From Clostridium_S neuense (GTDB taxonomy: Bacteria > Bacillota > Clostridia > Clostridiales > Clostridiaceae): a stretch of 64,000 nt of DNA. Both the position numbers and the translations under genes were made by a program. The DNA is taken from positions 1 through 64,000 of the forward strand of contig NZ_JBJIAA010000022.1 in NCBI RefSeq assembly GCF_045310695.1, written 5' to 3'. Below are positions 36,009 to 44,703 of this stretch, in pieces. Numbering within the stretch: the stretch's first letter is position 1; each line of letters opens with the position of its first letter. Under the pieces are notes generated by a model that had not been told where the DNA came from, ran no database searches, and saw only the letters and a list, made by a program, of their open reading frames with translations.

Positions 36009-36259
36009 TTAATTAATTTTAAATTTGCTTATTTCAATTCCTAATTGCCCTGCTAAAGCTTGAAGCTGGTTTGAACTTCCTATATTGCCCTTCATACATC
36101 TTCTAGATTCTCCTGTTTTAAAACCAGTCTTTTGATAATATTTAACTTTATCTTGCTTAACTGCACCTACATAAATTATTTTATTTTTATCAGAACGACT
36201 TACTGCAAGCCTAGTTCAATCATTTTTATATCTACTTCATCAACTACTCCTATGTCAAC
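36009..36259 (-). pseudogene. Frameshifted gene remnant
   Basis: The minus strand encodes VDIGVVDEVDIKMIE in one frame. It continues in another as LAVSRSDKNKIIYVGAVKQD, then KVKYYQKTGFKTGE and LQALAGQLGIEISKFKIN before TAA at 36009. The frame change is near 36208. There is no start codon or RBS in place. I do not recognise the family. The rest of the gap (35909-36334) is empty. Confidence 0.45.
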
Positions 36260-36334
36260 CTTTATTTACTAATATTAGCGTACTAAATGCTAATTTCTAG
36301 TTTGATGAAACATATCAACTGGATTTTAGTGATT

Positions 36335-36889
36335 TTATAAAAATTCTTCTCTAATCTGTTCCAAAAATTTCTCCATATCCTTTGATTCTTTTCCAATATC
36401 AATTTCAACTTTCTCTTCAAAGTGCTTTTGATCGATATAATCATGGTTGGCTAGTTTTTCTAGAGCTTTACGAAACGCTGCAATTTCATCTTTTGTAAAA
36501 CTCTTAAAGAGATTCAGAAAATATCTGTTTGAATTGATAGCGTTTTTTTGCATTACGGATAGCCCCATCTCTGTGATACTGATATTTACACTTCTTTTAT
36601 CAGTTTCACTCGGTTTACTAGAAAGATATCCAACATTAACCATATTGCTTACGAGACGATTTACATTCTGTTTGCTTGTTCCAAGAGTATTGGCTATATT
36701 TACGATTGTTGCTTCCCTCGGTTCTAGATGAGCGATTGCAATTAACAGCATCAGTTGCCTTAAAGTAAGACTTTCTAATTGTGAATCCGCTTCTACCTGT
36801 ATTTTATTTAAAGCTATAAAAAGAAGGCTAAAGGCTTGATGCATATCATCTAAAATCTCAAGTTCCTTTTTATAATGATTAAAATCCAT
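36335..36889 (-). CDS. MarR family transcriptional regulator
   Basis: A 184-residue winged-helix regulator, longer than usual because of a C-terminal helical tail (QKHFEEKVEIDIGKESKDME). The HTH reads IVNIANTLGTSKQNVNRLV and the wing GYLSSKPSETDKRSVNISIT. It stands divergent from a ketopantoate-reductase-like gene, with two GTCAACATGTTGAC-type palindromes between. It probably represses both itself and that neighbour. RBS AAGGTGGGA. Confidence 0.85.
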   Translation of the reverse strand: MDFNHYKKELEILDDMHQAFSLLFIALNKIQVEADSQLESLTLRQLMLLIAIAHLEPREATIVNIANTLGTSKQNVNRLVSNMVNVGYLSSKPSETDKRSVNISITEMGLSVMQKNAINSNRYFLNLFKSFTKDEIAAFRKALEKLANHDYIDQKHFEEKVEIDIGKESKDMEKFLEQIREEFL

Positions 36890-36939
36890 TTTATATCTCC
36901 CACCTTTTCGTTATGTAAAGCAAAAATATCACTATAAAT

Positions 36940-36977
36940 GGTATAACATAAAATTTCTATATAGTCAACATGTTGAC
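36940..36977 (-). promoter_or_regulatory. marR promoter with palindromic operator 1
   Basis: On the minus strand TTGACT (36963-36968) and TATACC (36940-36945) are 17 bp apart. The perfect palindrome GTCAACATGTTGAC at 36964-36977 covers the -35. Confidence 0.7.
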
Positions 36978-37014
36978 AAATTGAATAAATAACGATATAG
37001 TAAACATGTTGACT
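36973..37014 (+). promoter_or_regulatory. Reductase-gene promoter with operator 2
   Basis: TTGACA (36973-36978) and TATAGT (36996-37001) are 17 bp apart. Palindrome AGTAAACATGTTGACT (36999-37014) overlaps the -10, and operator 1 overlaps the -35. Confidence 0.75.
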
Positions 37015-37067
37015 AAATAAAATATTCTCCTATTATTTTATATTATAGAAAGAAGGAAATGATTTAT

Positions 37068-38021
37068 ATGAGAATTTTAGTTTATGGCGCAGGAGTAATC
37101 GGATGTGAACTAGCGCATGAATTGTGTAAAGGAAAAAATGATGTTACGATTCTAGCACGAGGAAATTGGAAACAGAGCATAGAAAAAAATGGTCTAGTTG
37201 TACAACATTATGGTCAGCTGCATACAACAAAAGACTCTGTTAATACAATAGAAAAACTAAACACAGACGACAAATATGATTTAATTTTTGTAACAATGCA
37301 ATATAATCAAATATTGAATGTCTTACAACAGATAGCAAACAATGTAAGCCACTATATCGTGCTAGTAGGAAACAATATGACTCCATTGAATTGTGCGGAA
37401 CAAATAAAAAATCTATCTACTGCAGAAAAAGAAATTGCTTTTGGTTTTCAGGGGACTGGTGGACGCAGAGAAAACGGTAAGGTCATCAGCATGCACTCTT
37501 TTCATGTTGGAATGACAGTTGGTGGTCTAAATGGGCATTTAACTTCAGACTTTCAAAAGTTCATTATTACTGCATTTAATAACACAGGATACCAATTGAC
37601 ATGGGAACAAAATATGGAGGGGTGGCTTTTATCTCATGCAGCGCATATATTGCCAACTGCATATATTTGCTATAGTGTAGATTGTAATTTAAGACGCACA
37701 AGTAAAGAACAAATCCGTCTGGCAATTGATGCCACTTCGGAGGCTCATAAAATGCTAAAAAAACTTGGGTATCCGATTCGACCGGATGGAGAAGAGGAAG
37801 CTTACAAAGAAAAACGTAAAAAAAAGCAGAGGTTACTTTATTTAATGGTAAAAACTCCGGCCGGAAAATATGTTATTAGCACTCATTGTTCTCACGCAGT
37901 TCCAGAAATGTCTGCGTTGGATCAAAAATTTGAAGAACTCAAAAGAAAAGCAGGTGTGTCTATGCCCGCTTGGGATAATCTACGCAATCAAGCAATTGCT
38001 TTTCTTGACAACCACTGCTAA
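37068..38021 (+). CDS. Ketopantoate reductase family (PanE/ApbA-like)
   Basis: A 317-residue NADPH-dependent reductase. The N-terminal Rossmann motif is ILVYGAGVIGCELA (~3-16). LIFVTMQYNQ and IVLVGNNMTPLN occupy the places of the substrate loop, and a helical C-terminal domain follows. The catalytic Lys/Asn/Glu pattern of true PanE is not plainly visible and there is no pantothenate gene nearby, so a related 2-ketoacid reduction is as likely. The ATG at 37068 fits AAGGAA spacing. It is controlled from two operators shared with the divergent MarR gene. Confidence 0.75.
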   Translation: MRILVYGAGVIGCELAHELCKGKNDVTILARGNWKQSIEKNGLVVQHYGQLHTTKDSVNTIEKLNTDDKYDLIFVTMQYNQILNVLQQIANNVSHYIVLVGNNMTPLNCAEQIKNLSTAEKEIAFGFQGTGGRRENGKVISMHSFHVGMTVGGLNGHLTSDFQKFIITAFNNTGYQLTWEQNMEGWLLSHAAHILPTAYICYSVDCNLRRTSKEQIRLAIDATSEAHKMLKKLGYPIRPDGEEEAYKEKRKKKQRLLYLMVKTPAGKYVISTHCSHAVPEMSALDQKFEELKRKAGVSMPAWDNLRNQAIAFLDNHC

Positions 38022-38054
38022 CGGTTATTTTTACACAAATGTATACATAAACAT

Positions 38055-38095
38055 ACATTGGGTGCTTGAAATACCCAATGTTATTTTCATTTTAT
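38055..38095 (+). terminator. Terminator after the reductase gene
   Basis: ACATTGGGT (38055-38063) pairs with ACCCAATGT (38073-38081), followed by TATTTTCATTTTAT. Confidence 0.75.
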
Positions 38096-38153
38096 AAATT
38101 TTCCTACACAGTAGATTACAAGCAACCATACTCCACAAGCTTGCTTGGATTAC

Positions 38154-39470
38154 TTATCTAAACTCAACCCAATAATTTCTATGTGGCTCAATAATAATAG
38201 AACCAAAGAAATGCTTAATTTGATTAACTGCTACTGGAGTAATTTCGCTTTTGCCACCATTATATTTATTTGCACTTTCCATCGTTAAAAAACACTTAAC
38301 AGATTCATATTCTTCGCCATCTTCTGCTTTTCGCTTAATTATATCAAAACCAAATTTCCCTTCAGATTTCATGCTAATAGTAGGCAATGTTCCAAGAATA
38401 TATACCACCTTATCCTTCATGAGTTCAAATGCCTTTTCATTACTAATTCTATTTCTAGCTGCTGCATACATAATGCAAAAGGAATCAATCAAATCCTTTA
38501 TAGGCATTAAATCTTCTTTGGTAATAATAAGCGCCTGTGGTGTAAGACCACGAATTATAAGAGCATCGAAAGAAGTCTTCTGAATCACATTATCTACTGC
38601 CATTCCAAGAGGCAGCTGAATGAACTGATACTCTTTTTGCTTCGCCCGTTTAAACTCCTGTAAAGTTTGATTTAAGGCTTCCTGGGAAATACACATATGC
38701 ACAGCTCTATCTATTTCAATATTTTCATCATCACTTATCACTACTATGTCGCGGTCAAGCTGCTCCATGAAACCAAGCTGTCCCAAATTAATATTAGAAG
38801 TATATTTAATATTTTTATTTTCTGATGTTATTTTTTGTCCATGCTTTTTTAATTTATCAAATAATCCCATTAAAACTCCCCTTTTCTTACTAATATCACT
38901 AGACTCTTTACACTCTTTGACTGGCAAATGCTTTATGCCAGCATTCTCCAATGCCTCAATCCACCTATTAATATCCTCTGGCAAAATTAAAAATCTTTCA
39001 TCTGTCACATACTTTTTCATACCTGTTGTCAAAATATTCATTTCATTTTCTACAATTGTTCTTAATCTGTCAACAGCAATAAATCTATCTTGTTCTGCAA
39101 GTTCTAACAATGCAGCTTTAATATTATTAAAATGTTCTTTTCCAAGTTGCTTTAGATATTTTACATCCAACAAATAAAGTTTACTAAAGAAAATTTCATT
39201 GCTTGGATAATTGTTAATAAAAATAGAATTCACAATATTATCGTTGTCAATTACATGGATTTCTCCTCCACATTTACAGCACTTTGCAGTTCCAACCTGT
39301 CCATATCTAGAACCACAATGGACATATAAATTAGGCTGTGGATGATTGCACCTTGTACAATATAGTGGAAATATTGCTGCATCCACTGCAAGTCTTAGTT
39401 CATCCCATTGTCTTCTAATTACAACTCTATTCGTTCTAATACTATCTTCATTTAACTCCATTAATCCCAT
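38154..39470 (-). CDS. Zinc-finger plus SseB-like domain protein
   Basis: A 438-residue protein of two parts. The N-terminal ~200 residues have a four-cysteine zinc site (CTRCNHP and CCKCGGE) and a helical segment. After ILMGLFDKLKKHGQ-type linker, residues ~210-438 resemble the SseB family, with FLTMESANKYNG and the C-terminal IIIEPHRNYWVEF. SseB-like domains occur in secretion and in polymorphic-toxin immunity contexts. The internal MGLFDKLKK could be a vestigial start, suggesting fusion. RBS GGAGGAG. It heads a run of four hypothetical genes that look like an orphan immunity cluster. Confidence 0.6.
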   Translation of the reverse strand: MGLMELNEDSIRTNRVVIRRQWDELRLAVDAAIFPLYCTRCNHPQPNLYVHCGSRYGQVGTAKCCKCGGEIHVIDNDNIVNSIFINNYPSNEIFFSKLYLLDVKYLKQLGKEHFNNIKAALLELAEQDRFIAVDRLRTIVENEMNILTTGMKKYVTDERFLILPEDINRWIEALENAGIKHLPVKECKESSDISKKRGVLMGLFDKLKKHGQKITSENKNIKYTSNINLGQLGFMEQLDRDIVVISDDENIEIDRAVHMCISQEALNQTLQEFKRAKQKEYQFIQLPLGMAVDNVIQKTSFDALIIRGLTPQALIITKEDLMPIKDLIDSFCIMYAAARNRISNEKAFELMKDKVVYILGTLPTISMKSEGKFGFDIIKRKAEDGEEYESVKCFLTMESANKYNGGKSEITPVAVNQIKHFFGSIIIEPHRNYWVEFR

Positions 39471-39512
39471 AGTTTACTCCTCCATAATACATTACAAAAA
39501 TCACTACCTCTA

Positions 39513-39737
39513 CTAATATTTCGAGCGAACCATATCGTTATAAGCCACATTGATGCACACCTCGAAATCTTCATACTCGTCCGATACACTTACATCATTT
39601 AATCTAATGTAATACCACTTTCCCATAGCAGATTTTTTTACTGTAACCCACGGTCCATAATTCTCTTTGCTCCTATAGTAATAAACATATTCAGTGTCGG
39701 TTATCTTATATAATTCACATCCATTTACTAACTTCAT
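39513..39737 (-). CDS. Small hypothetical protein
   Basis: A 74-residue protein rich in Tyr and Trp (YVYYYRSKENYGPWVTV, KWYYIRLNDVSV), probably a small all-beta fold. The ATG follows AAGGGGGAA. I do not recognise a family. Being in tandem with SseB-like and NTF2-like genes, it may be another immunity protein. It lies 28 bp from the next frame's true end. Confidence 0.55.
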   Translation of the reverse strand: MKLVNGCELYKITDTEYVYYYRSKENYGPWVTVKKSAMGKWYYIRLNDVSVSDEYEDFEVCINVAYNDMVRSKY

Positions 39738-39765
39738 ATCTCATATATTCCCCCTTCTTTAATAA

Positions 39766-40247
39766 CTACATATATGTTTTAGACCAACTTTCATCTTTTC
39801 CAAGTCGTTCTTTTATACTATTAATTTTCCAACCATCTTTTGTTGGCGAAAAAATAAATTGTTTACCAAAACAAGAACCTTTCCATTCTTCATAGTTAAT
39901 TTCAATAACAGCTTTTTTTCTGTTTTCATTATAAATTGCAAGTCGTGTTCCTTATCAATAAAATAAAACTGTGTTGGTTCCCCCATACATCCCCCTATCC
40001 TTGATGCTTCGCTAATTTTCTCAGTACAATATTCTCGCAAAATTTCTCTTTTCTTCTGGCTAAATTCCTTCCATATCCTTCTTCCCTTATCAACCAGTTC
40101 TTCAGGAATCTGATTGCCCTCATAGGAATCGTTAAATTCCTGTTCCATGACGTTATATTTTTTCTCCAAACTGTTCAACTTATTGAGAAATTCCATTAAT
40201 TTTTCTACTAATTGATTTTTATAATCTTCATACTTTTTTGCATCCAT
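39766..40247 (-). CDS. NTF2-fold immunity-like protein, needs a -1 frameshift
   Basis: The zero frame starts ATG at 40247 and gives 144 residues, but its last ~35 residues are low-quality and it stops at 39813. At KTEKK (near 39917) the sequence has GAA-AAA-AAG, the slippery heptamer A_AAA_AAG. A -1 shift there gives AVIEINYEEWKGSCFGKQFI, then FSPTKDGWKINSI and so on to a TAG at 39766, 160 residues in all. That tail is the typical end of NTF2-like immunity folds. It could be programmed frameshifting, transcript slippage, a sequencing error in an A7 run, or a true mutation. The N-terminal half is helical. Confidence 0.6.
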
Positions 40248-40365
40248 AAATAATTCTCCTCAACTTCAAGTTTTACAAAATTATTAGACTATATCTTACG
40301 TACTTCTTCCAATTTCATGGATATTGCCACCATTCACTTTATTATATTCCATTTTTATAACTATT

Positions 40366-41652
40366 TTATTGTACTTTAAAATAATCATCTACTATTTTAG
40401 TTATATCTGGCCTTAATTTTTCATCATTTACTAAGAATTCTACAAAGAAATTTTCAACTTCTTCATCTTTAATCTCTGCAATTAAAGAATATACCTCATT
40501 CCATATAGAAACATAAGATTGATTTTTTCCAATAAAAAATGCTAATTGCTTGAATCTTGGGTTTTTTAGTTCAAATAATGCTTTAGCAATATAATATAAC
40601 GTTCTATCATCACAAGCTTCCTCATATGTAATAATTTTATTAAGTCTTGAATCAGATAAATCCCCTGCCCATTCAATGCAAGCTTCTGTAAATGCACTAG
40701 GAAAATAGTCACTTGTTCTTAAAATATCTTCTGACCAATTATATGTTCCAAAGCTTTCATCCTTTAAACTTAGATAATTTTCCATCTCACTTTTTGACAT
40801 TCTATTGTCTGGAAAAGAATCTCTAACTTTTTTCAAACTACTTAGCAGTTCATTTTCATAAATTGTTTCTCCTGATATAACTAGACCACCTTCAATACTT
40901 TTATTACTATGGCTAGGTAAAAATACTCCTGTTGCAGGTAGAATAACTAAAGTTTTTACTGGTCTTTTCTCCAAAGCAGCAGCAACAGCTTTATGATGTC
41001 CATCAAGCAACGCACATAAATACCCGTCTAAATAATATGCTATTGCTCTATAATTTTCATTCTTTCTATAAAATTCTGCTGTATCATTATTAAAGAGTCT
41101 TGGCGGTTGAGTTGGTAAAATATATTTAGGTCTATCTTCACTCCAATTACCATCATCATATATTTGACATGATGCTTTATTGAGTGTAGGCTTATTTTCT
41201 ATAGCCCAAAAGAACTTTCCATCTCCATCTGTAGGAAATAGTTCCAAATCTGCCAAAGCATAATATCCTGATGGCAGAAGACCTAGAAGTGGCTCTAAAT
41301 TCTTTAATGCTTGTTCTAATGAAACAAAAGGTTGATTTAGAGTTTCTCTTAATTTTGATATAGTTTGATCATTAGTTTTGTCTAGCCCATATCCCGCAGA
41401 AATTAGTTTCTCACAAGTTGGACAAAAATACTCATCTCCATGAAATTTACTTAGCGGAATATTATCATAAACTAAACAAGATAAACCCTCAGTATCATTA
41501 CTCCCATATTTTTGTCTAAGCATACCCTTCCCATTTTTGAGGTAAAAAACAATACCATCTCCACCCCAGCAATTCTTATCTTTCTCTAATTTTTTTATTG
41601 GAATTATATCTATTTTATTTTTCCCAAACATTTTGCTTAACAACTGTATCAT
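40366..41652 (-). CDS. Hypothetical protein with DGHH motif and zinc knuckle
   Basis: A 428-residue cytoplasmic protein. It has CPTCEKLISAG (a CxxC knuckle near 78) and YLCALLDGHHKAVAA near 220, which recalls the DGHHR motif of ParB/nuclease-like proteins. The C-terminal ~150 residues are helical (HEAT-like: YIAKALFELKNPRFKQLAFF). I do not recognise the full family. The upstream GTG overlaps the AAAAGG site, so the ATG at 41652 is given. It closes the orphan immunity-like run. Confidence 0.5.
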   Translation of the reverse strand: MIQLLSKMFGKNKIDIIPIKKLEKDKNCWGGDGIVFYLKNGKGMLRQKYGSNDTEGLSCLVYDNIPLSKFHGDEYFCPTCEKLISAGYGLDKTNDQTISKLRETLNQPFVSLEQALKNLEPLLGLLPSGYYALADLELFPTDGDGKFFWAIENKPTLNKASCQIYDDGNWSEDRPKYILPTQPPRLFNNDTAEFYRKNENYRAIAYYLDGYLCALLDGHHKAVAAALEKRPVKTLVILPATGVFLPSHSNKSIEGGLVISGETIYENELLSSLKKVRDSFPDNRMSKSEMENYLSLKDESFGTYNWSEDILRTSDYFPSAFTEACIEWAGDLSDSRLNKIITYEEACDDRTLYYIAKALFELKNPRFKQLAFFIGKNQSYVSIWNEVYSLIAEIKDEEVENFFVEFLVNDEKLRPDITKIVDDYFKVQ

Positions 41653-41733
41653 CACCTTTTATCTGCCTATAAATAATTCATTTATTATAGCTATTATAAA
41701 TTAATATCTATAATAAATCTAATTTTGGCAATA

Positions 41734-41771
41734 AAAAAATAGCTTACTATAACCTTAATAAGCTATTTTTT
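41734..41771 (-). terminator. Terminator between pirin and the hypothetical gene
   Basis: AAAAAATAGCTTA pairs with TAAGCTATTTTTT. It works on both strands; on the minus strand it ends the pirin gene. Confidence 0.8.
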
Positions 41772-41802
41772 ATAAAAAATTTTATTGCTTTCTTAACTAT
41801 CT

Positions 41803-42666
41803 TTATTGATTTTTTATAAAAGTATCATTATCAAGCTCCTCAAAAGCTAACTGGAGCTCTTTATTTGTGTTCATAACAATTGGACCACCCCAAGCCATAG
41901 GTTCCTTAAGCGGCTTAGCGGATAAAAGAATAAAACGTACATCCTTATCTGCTGACTTAATCCAAAATTTATTATCATGACTGAACAATACAGCTTGCTT
42001 TTCATCCACTAAATCTTCTGGATTATTCACGCTCTTGTGGGGATCAAAAATTGCTTTTCCGGTGAAAATATAGACAAACAAAGTATTTTCAGCATCATTT
42101 ATGAAATGCCATTCCTTATTACGAGGCAATTCAACATCCAGATAGGTCGCTTTTATATATTTTCCTTCAAAAGCACCCTTATGTCCATTATAGTTTCCTG
42201 CAATCACATGAACCTTTGTTCCGCTTTCATCAATCACAGGTATATTTTCATACTTTATATCTCCATAACTTGGTTCTGTCATTTTGTCTTTGGCGGGTAA
42301 ATTCAACCATAATTGAGCTCCTAGCATATATCTACTTGCTTTAGGCATTTCCTGATGGATAATACCAGAACCAGCCGTCATCCATTGAGCTTCACCATCA
42401 AGAATGCTTCCTCTGTTACCAAGGCTATCTCCGTGCTCAATATCTCCATGAATCAAATAGGTAATTGTTTCTATTCCTCTATGAGGGTGCCATGGAAACC
42501 CTTTTGTATAGTCTTTAGGATTTTCTGAATCAAAAGCATCTAACATCAGAAATGGATCATAATCCTCAGCATCACTATACCCAATAACACGAACCAGTTT
42601 TACACCTGCACCATCAACAGCTGGTTCTCCTTTCGTTATTTTAATTACTTTTCTCAATGTATCCAT
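41803..42666 (-). CDS. Pirin family protein
   Basis: A 287-residue bicupin of the pirin family. It has the metal-binding motif FPWHPHRGIETITY (two His, ~56-69) with the later His in GSGIIHQEMP and the family's first strand VKLVRVIGYSDAEDYDPFLM. Some pirins are quercetinases, others are redox-sensing regulators; the residues here fit metal binding only. A terminator follows. It is probably monocistronic. Confidence 0.85.
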   Translation of the reverse strand: MDTLRKVIKITKGEPAVDGAGVKLVRVIGYSDAEDYDPFLMLDAFDSENPKDYTKGFPWHPHRGIETITYLIHGDIEHGDSLGNRGSILDGEAQWMTAGSGIIHQEMPKASRYMLGAQLWLNLPAKDKMTEPSYGDIKYENIPVIDESGTKVHVIAGNYNGHKGAFEGKYIKATYLDVELPRNKEWHFINDAENTLFVYIFTGKAIFDPHKSVNNPEDLVDEKQAVLFSHDNKFWIKSADKDVRFILLSAKPLKEPMAWGGPIVMNTNKELQLAFEELDNDTFIKNQ

Positions 42667-42749
42667 ATTGTTCTCCTCTCGAAAAATATTTCTGATATTA
42701 TTAAAGGCTTAACACACGTAATGTCAAGCCTTTAATAAGAGTTTATATT

Positions 42750-43085
42750 TTACCACTTGCCTAAATTCATATGTCCTGCAAGTTCAGTCTTTGATCTCTG
42801 TTTAATAATCCATGCTTCATCTTTAGCTTGATTAAAGGCAGCTACACATTTAGGATCTAAGTTATCTTCTATACCTTCCTTGCTAAGAGCTATTATCTTC
42901 TCAGCTAAAGTTATAATTTCCATGTGTATTGCATTTGTCTTATCTGAACGATATATTTTTTCAGCAGCTTCACTGCTAAGCTCCTCAAACTTATCTGCTC
43001 CTACACCGCATTTTGGACATTTTTCTGGAGCAGCTTCACCTTCAAATATAAATCCACAAACTGAACATTTAAATAACTTTTTCAT
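42750..43085 (-). CDS. Rubredoxin-like domain protein
   Basis: A 111-residue protein. A compact iron-binding knuckle pair (CSVCGFIFEG and CPKCGVGADKFE) is of the rubrerythrin-C-terminal rubredoxin type. It is followed by a helical segment (IHMEIITLAEKIIALSKEG, FNQAKDEAWIIKQRSKTE). It is probably a small redox or oxidative-stress protein. The ATG at 43085 follows AGGAGGG, so the 17 upstream residues were dropped. Confidence 0.75.
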   Translation of the reverse strand: MKKLFKCSVCGFIFEGEAAPEKCPKCGVGADKFEELSSEAAEKIYRSDKTNAIHMEIITLAEKIIALSKEGIEDNLDPKCVAAFNQAKDEAWIIKQRSKTELAGHMNLGKW

Positions 43086-43284
43086 AATTTTCCCTCCTAT
43101 TAACTTAATCATAACACCTTTATATGACTTGTACAAATTATTATCTAATAGTGATTATTATCTATATGTATATTATTTCACTTATACATTACAATGTCAA
43201 TATATTTTCATAATTTATTTTTAATTGTATGATAGGCTACAAAATATCCTATATAGCAAAAGAACATTATTATCTTATAAACAC

Positions 43285-43327
43285 AAAAACACCGTAAAAT
43301 TCATTTTCTGAATAATACGGCGTTTTT
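43285..43327 (-). terminator. Terminator after the flavodoxin-like gene
   Basis: On the minus strand AAAAACGCCGTA pairs with TACGGTGTTTTT around a ~19-nt loop with one G-U. A related hairpin occurs at 55275. The rest of 43086-43451 is empty. Confidence 0.7.
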
Positions 43328-43451
43328 GCCTATCACTAAGTTTTTATTATTACTTCACTAAATAAGAAGACTGTATTTTAGCCATATAGATGTTTATTAC
43401 AATTCAATACAATCTACAATTATGTTTATTTAATAGTTGTATATTAGGAAT

Positions 43452-44006
43452 TTATTTAACTAAATTTTCCCCATCTTTAAATGCTCTTACAGATAACTCA
43501 TTAAAAATTGCCAAATCAGAATTATGACTAGTTCCACAATAATGAATACTATCCTCTAACTTCCAACCTAATTCTTTTAACATATTATTAGCAAATTCAA
43601 CGCCATCTGCGCCTATTTTAGAATCTTGGTTTCCTTGGACAAATATCGTTATAAATTTTTTACCTGGATGTCTTGGTTTATAATCATTGCCAAGCATTGG
43701 AAATGTACGGTCAAACCAAACCTTTGCTTGACCTGTAATTCTATAATAATATATTGGAGAACCAAATACTATAGCATCAGCTTCCTTAATAGCATCATAC
43801 ATTGGTTGGAGATAATCATTAACAGCACACCCATCATGTGTACGACAATAAAAGCATCCCTGACATCCACGAATTCCAGGATTATTTAAATCAAATTCAA
43901 TAACCTCAGCACCTTTAGATTGTGCTCCTTTTGCAGCTTCTGCTAATAATTTTGAAGTATATCCATTTTTTCTTGGACTACCATTGAAAATAACTACCTT
44001 TGACAT
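43452..44006 (-). CDS. Flavodoxin-like NAD(P)H-dependent FMN reductase
   Basis: A 184-residue flavoprotein of the NADPH-FMN-reductase fold. It has the FMN phosphate loop FNGSPRKNGYTSKLL and the loop FGSPIYYYRITGQAKVWFDR. The segment GCQGCFYCRTHDGC has four cysteines, as in iron-sulfur flavoprotein-like members. RBS AAAGGAG. It is divergent from an HxlR gene, the classic arrangement for redox- or aldehyde-responsive flavin reductases. Confidence 0.85.
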   Translation of the reverse strand: MSKVVIFNGSPRKNGYTSKLLAEAAKGAQSKGAEVIEFDLNNPGIRGCQGCFYCRTHDGCAVNDYLQPMYDAIKEADAIVFGSPIYYYRITGQAKVWFDRTFPMLGNDYKPRHPGKKFITIFVQGNQDSKIGADGVEFANNMLKELGWKLEDSIHYCGTSHNSDLAIFNELSVRAFKDGENLVK

Positions 44007-44154
44007 TTCACATTTCTCCTTTTAATATAGAATCTTCTTAAATCAAGTCAATTATCTATTGACTAACTTCATTATATTAAGTAACATATAAATTAACAAG
44101 TACGCAAAAAATGTTTAGCTACTAATATTTATATAAGTAATGGAGGTTATCTTT

Positions 44155-44475
44155 ATGGAAGACTGTTCTATAGAATATGCTTTAAAAATTATAAATGGAA
44201 AATGGAAACTATTAATCATTTGGGTTATGTCCCAAACTGGAGTTATCCGATTTAATGAATTACAAAGAAAAGTTAGCGGAATATCGAGTCTAATGCTCTC
44301 AAAAAACCTAAAAGAGCTTGAAGACGACTGTCTTATTATTCGTCGTCAATACAATGAAATTCCACCAAGAGTAGAATATGAACTATCAGAACTTAGTCAA
44401 AAACTCATAGTTGTTTTACAGGGTCTTGGTGAATGGGGAGATGAAGTTTATAAATATAAAAAAGAAACATTGTAA
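44155..44475 (+). CDS. HxlR family transcriptional regulator
   Basis: A 106-residue winged-helix regulator. The hallmark ALKIINGKWKLLIIW near the N-terminus is followed by FNELQRKVSGISSLMLSKNL and the wing YNEIPPRVEYELSE. The ATG at 44155 follows GGAGG. It is divergent from the flavodoxin-like gene (148 bp between) and probably regulates it. Confidence 0.85.
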   Translation: MEDCSIEYALKIINGKWKLLIIWVMSQTGVIRFNELQRKVSGISSLMLSKNLKELEDDCLIIRRQYNEIPPRVEYELSELSQKLIVVLQGLGEWGDEVYKYKKETL

Positions 44476-44527
44476 TTTTTATACTATACTTCACCACATT
44501 ATTCAACTTTCAAAGTACAATTTTATT

Positions 44528-44561
44528 ATGTGAGAATAGAACATTGTATCTATTCTCACAT
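44528..44561 (+). terminator. Hairpin after hxlR
   Basis: ATGTGAGAATAGA (44528-44540) pairs perfectly with TCTATTCTCACAT (44549-44561). No T tract follows. It lies between two convergent genes. Confidence 0.6.
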
Positions 44562-44703
44562 AAAGCTTTATTTAAGTTAATTTCTTTAAACTATCCAATT
44601 TTATCTTTTATGCATAAGTTAAAAATTCCCCAAACCATGAGGCTGAGGGAACATAAAATAAGCTTTTACTACTCTGTTACTGGATTATTTTATTTTTTAA
44701 ACA

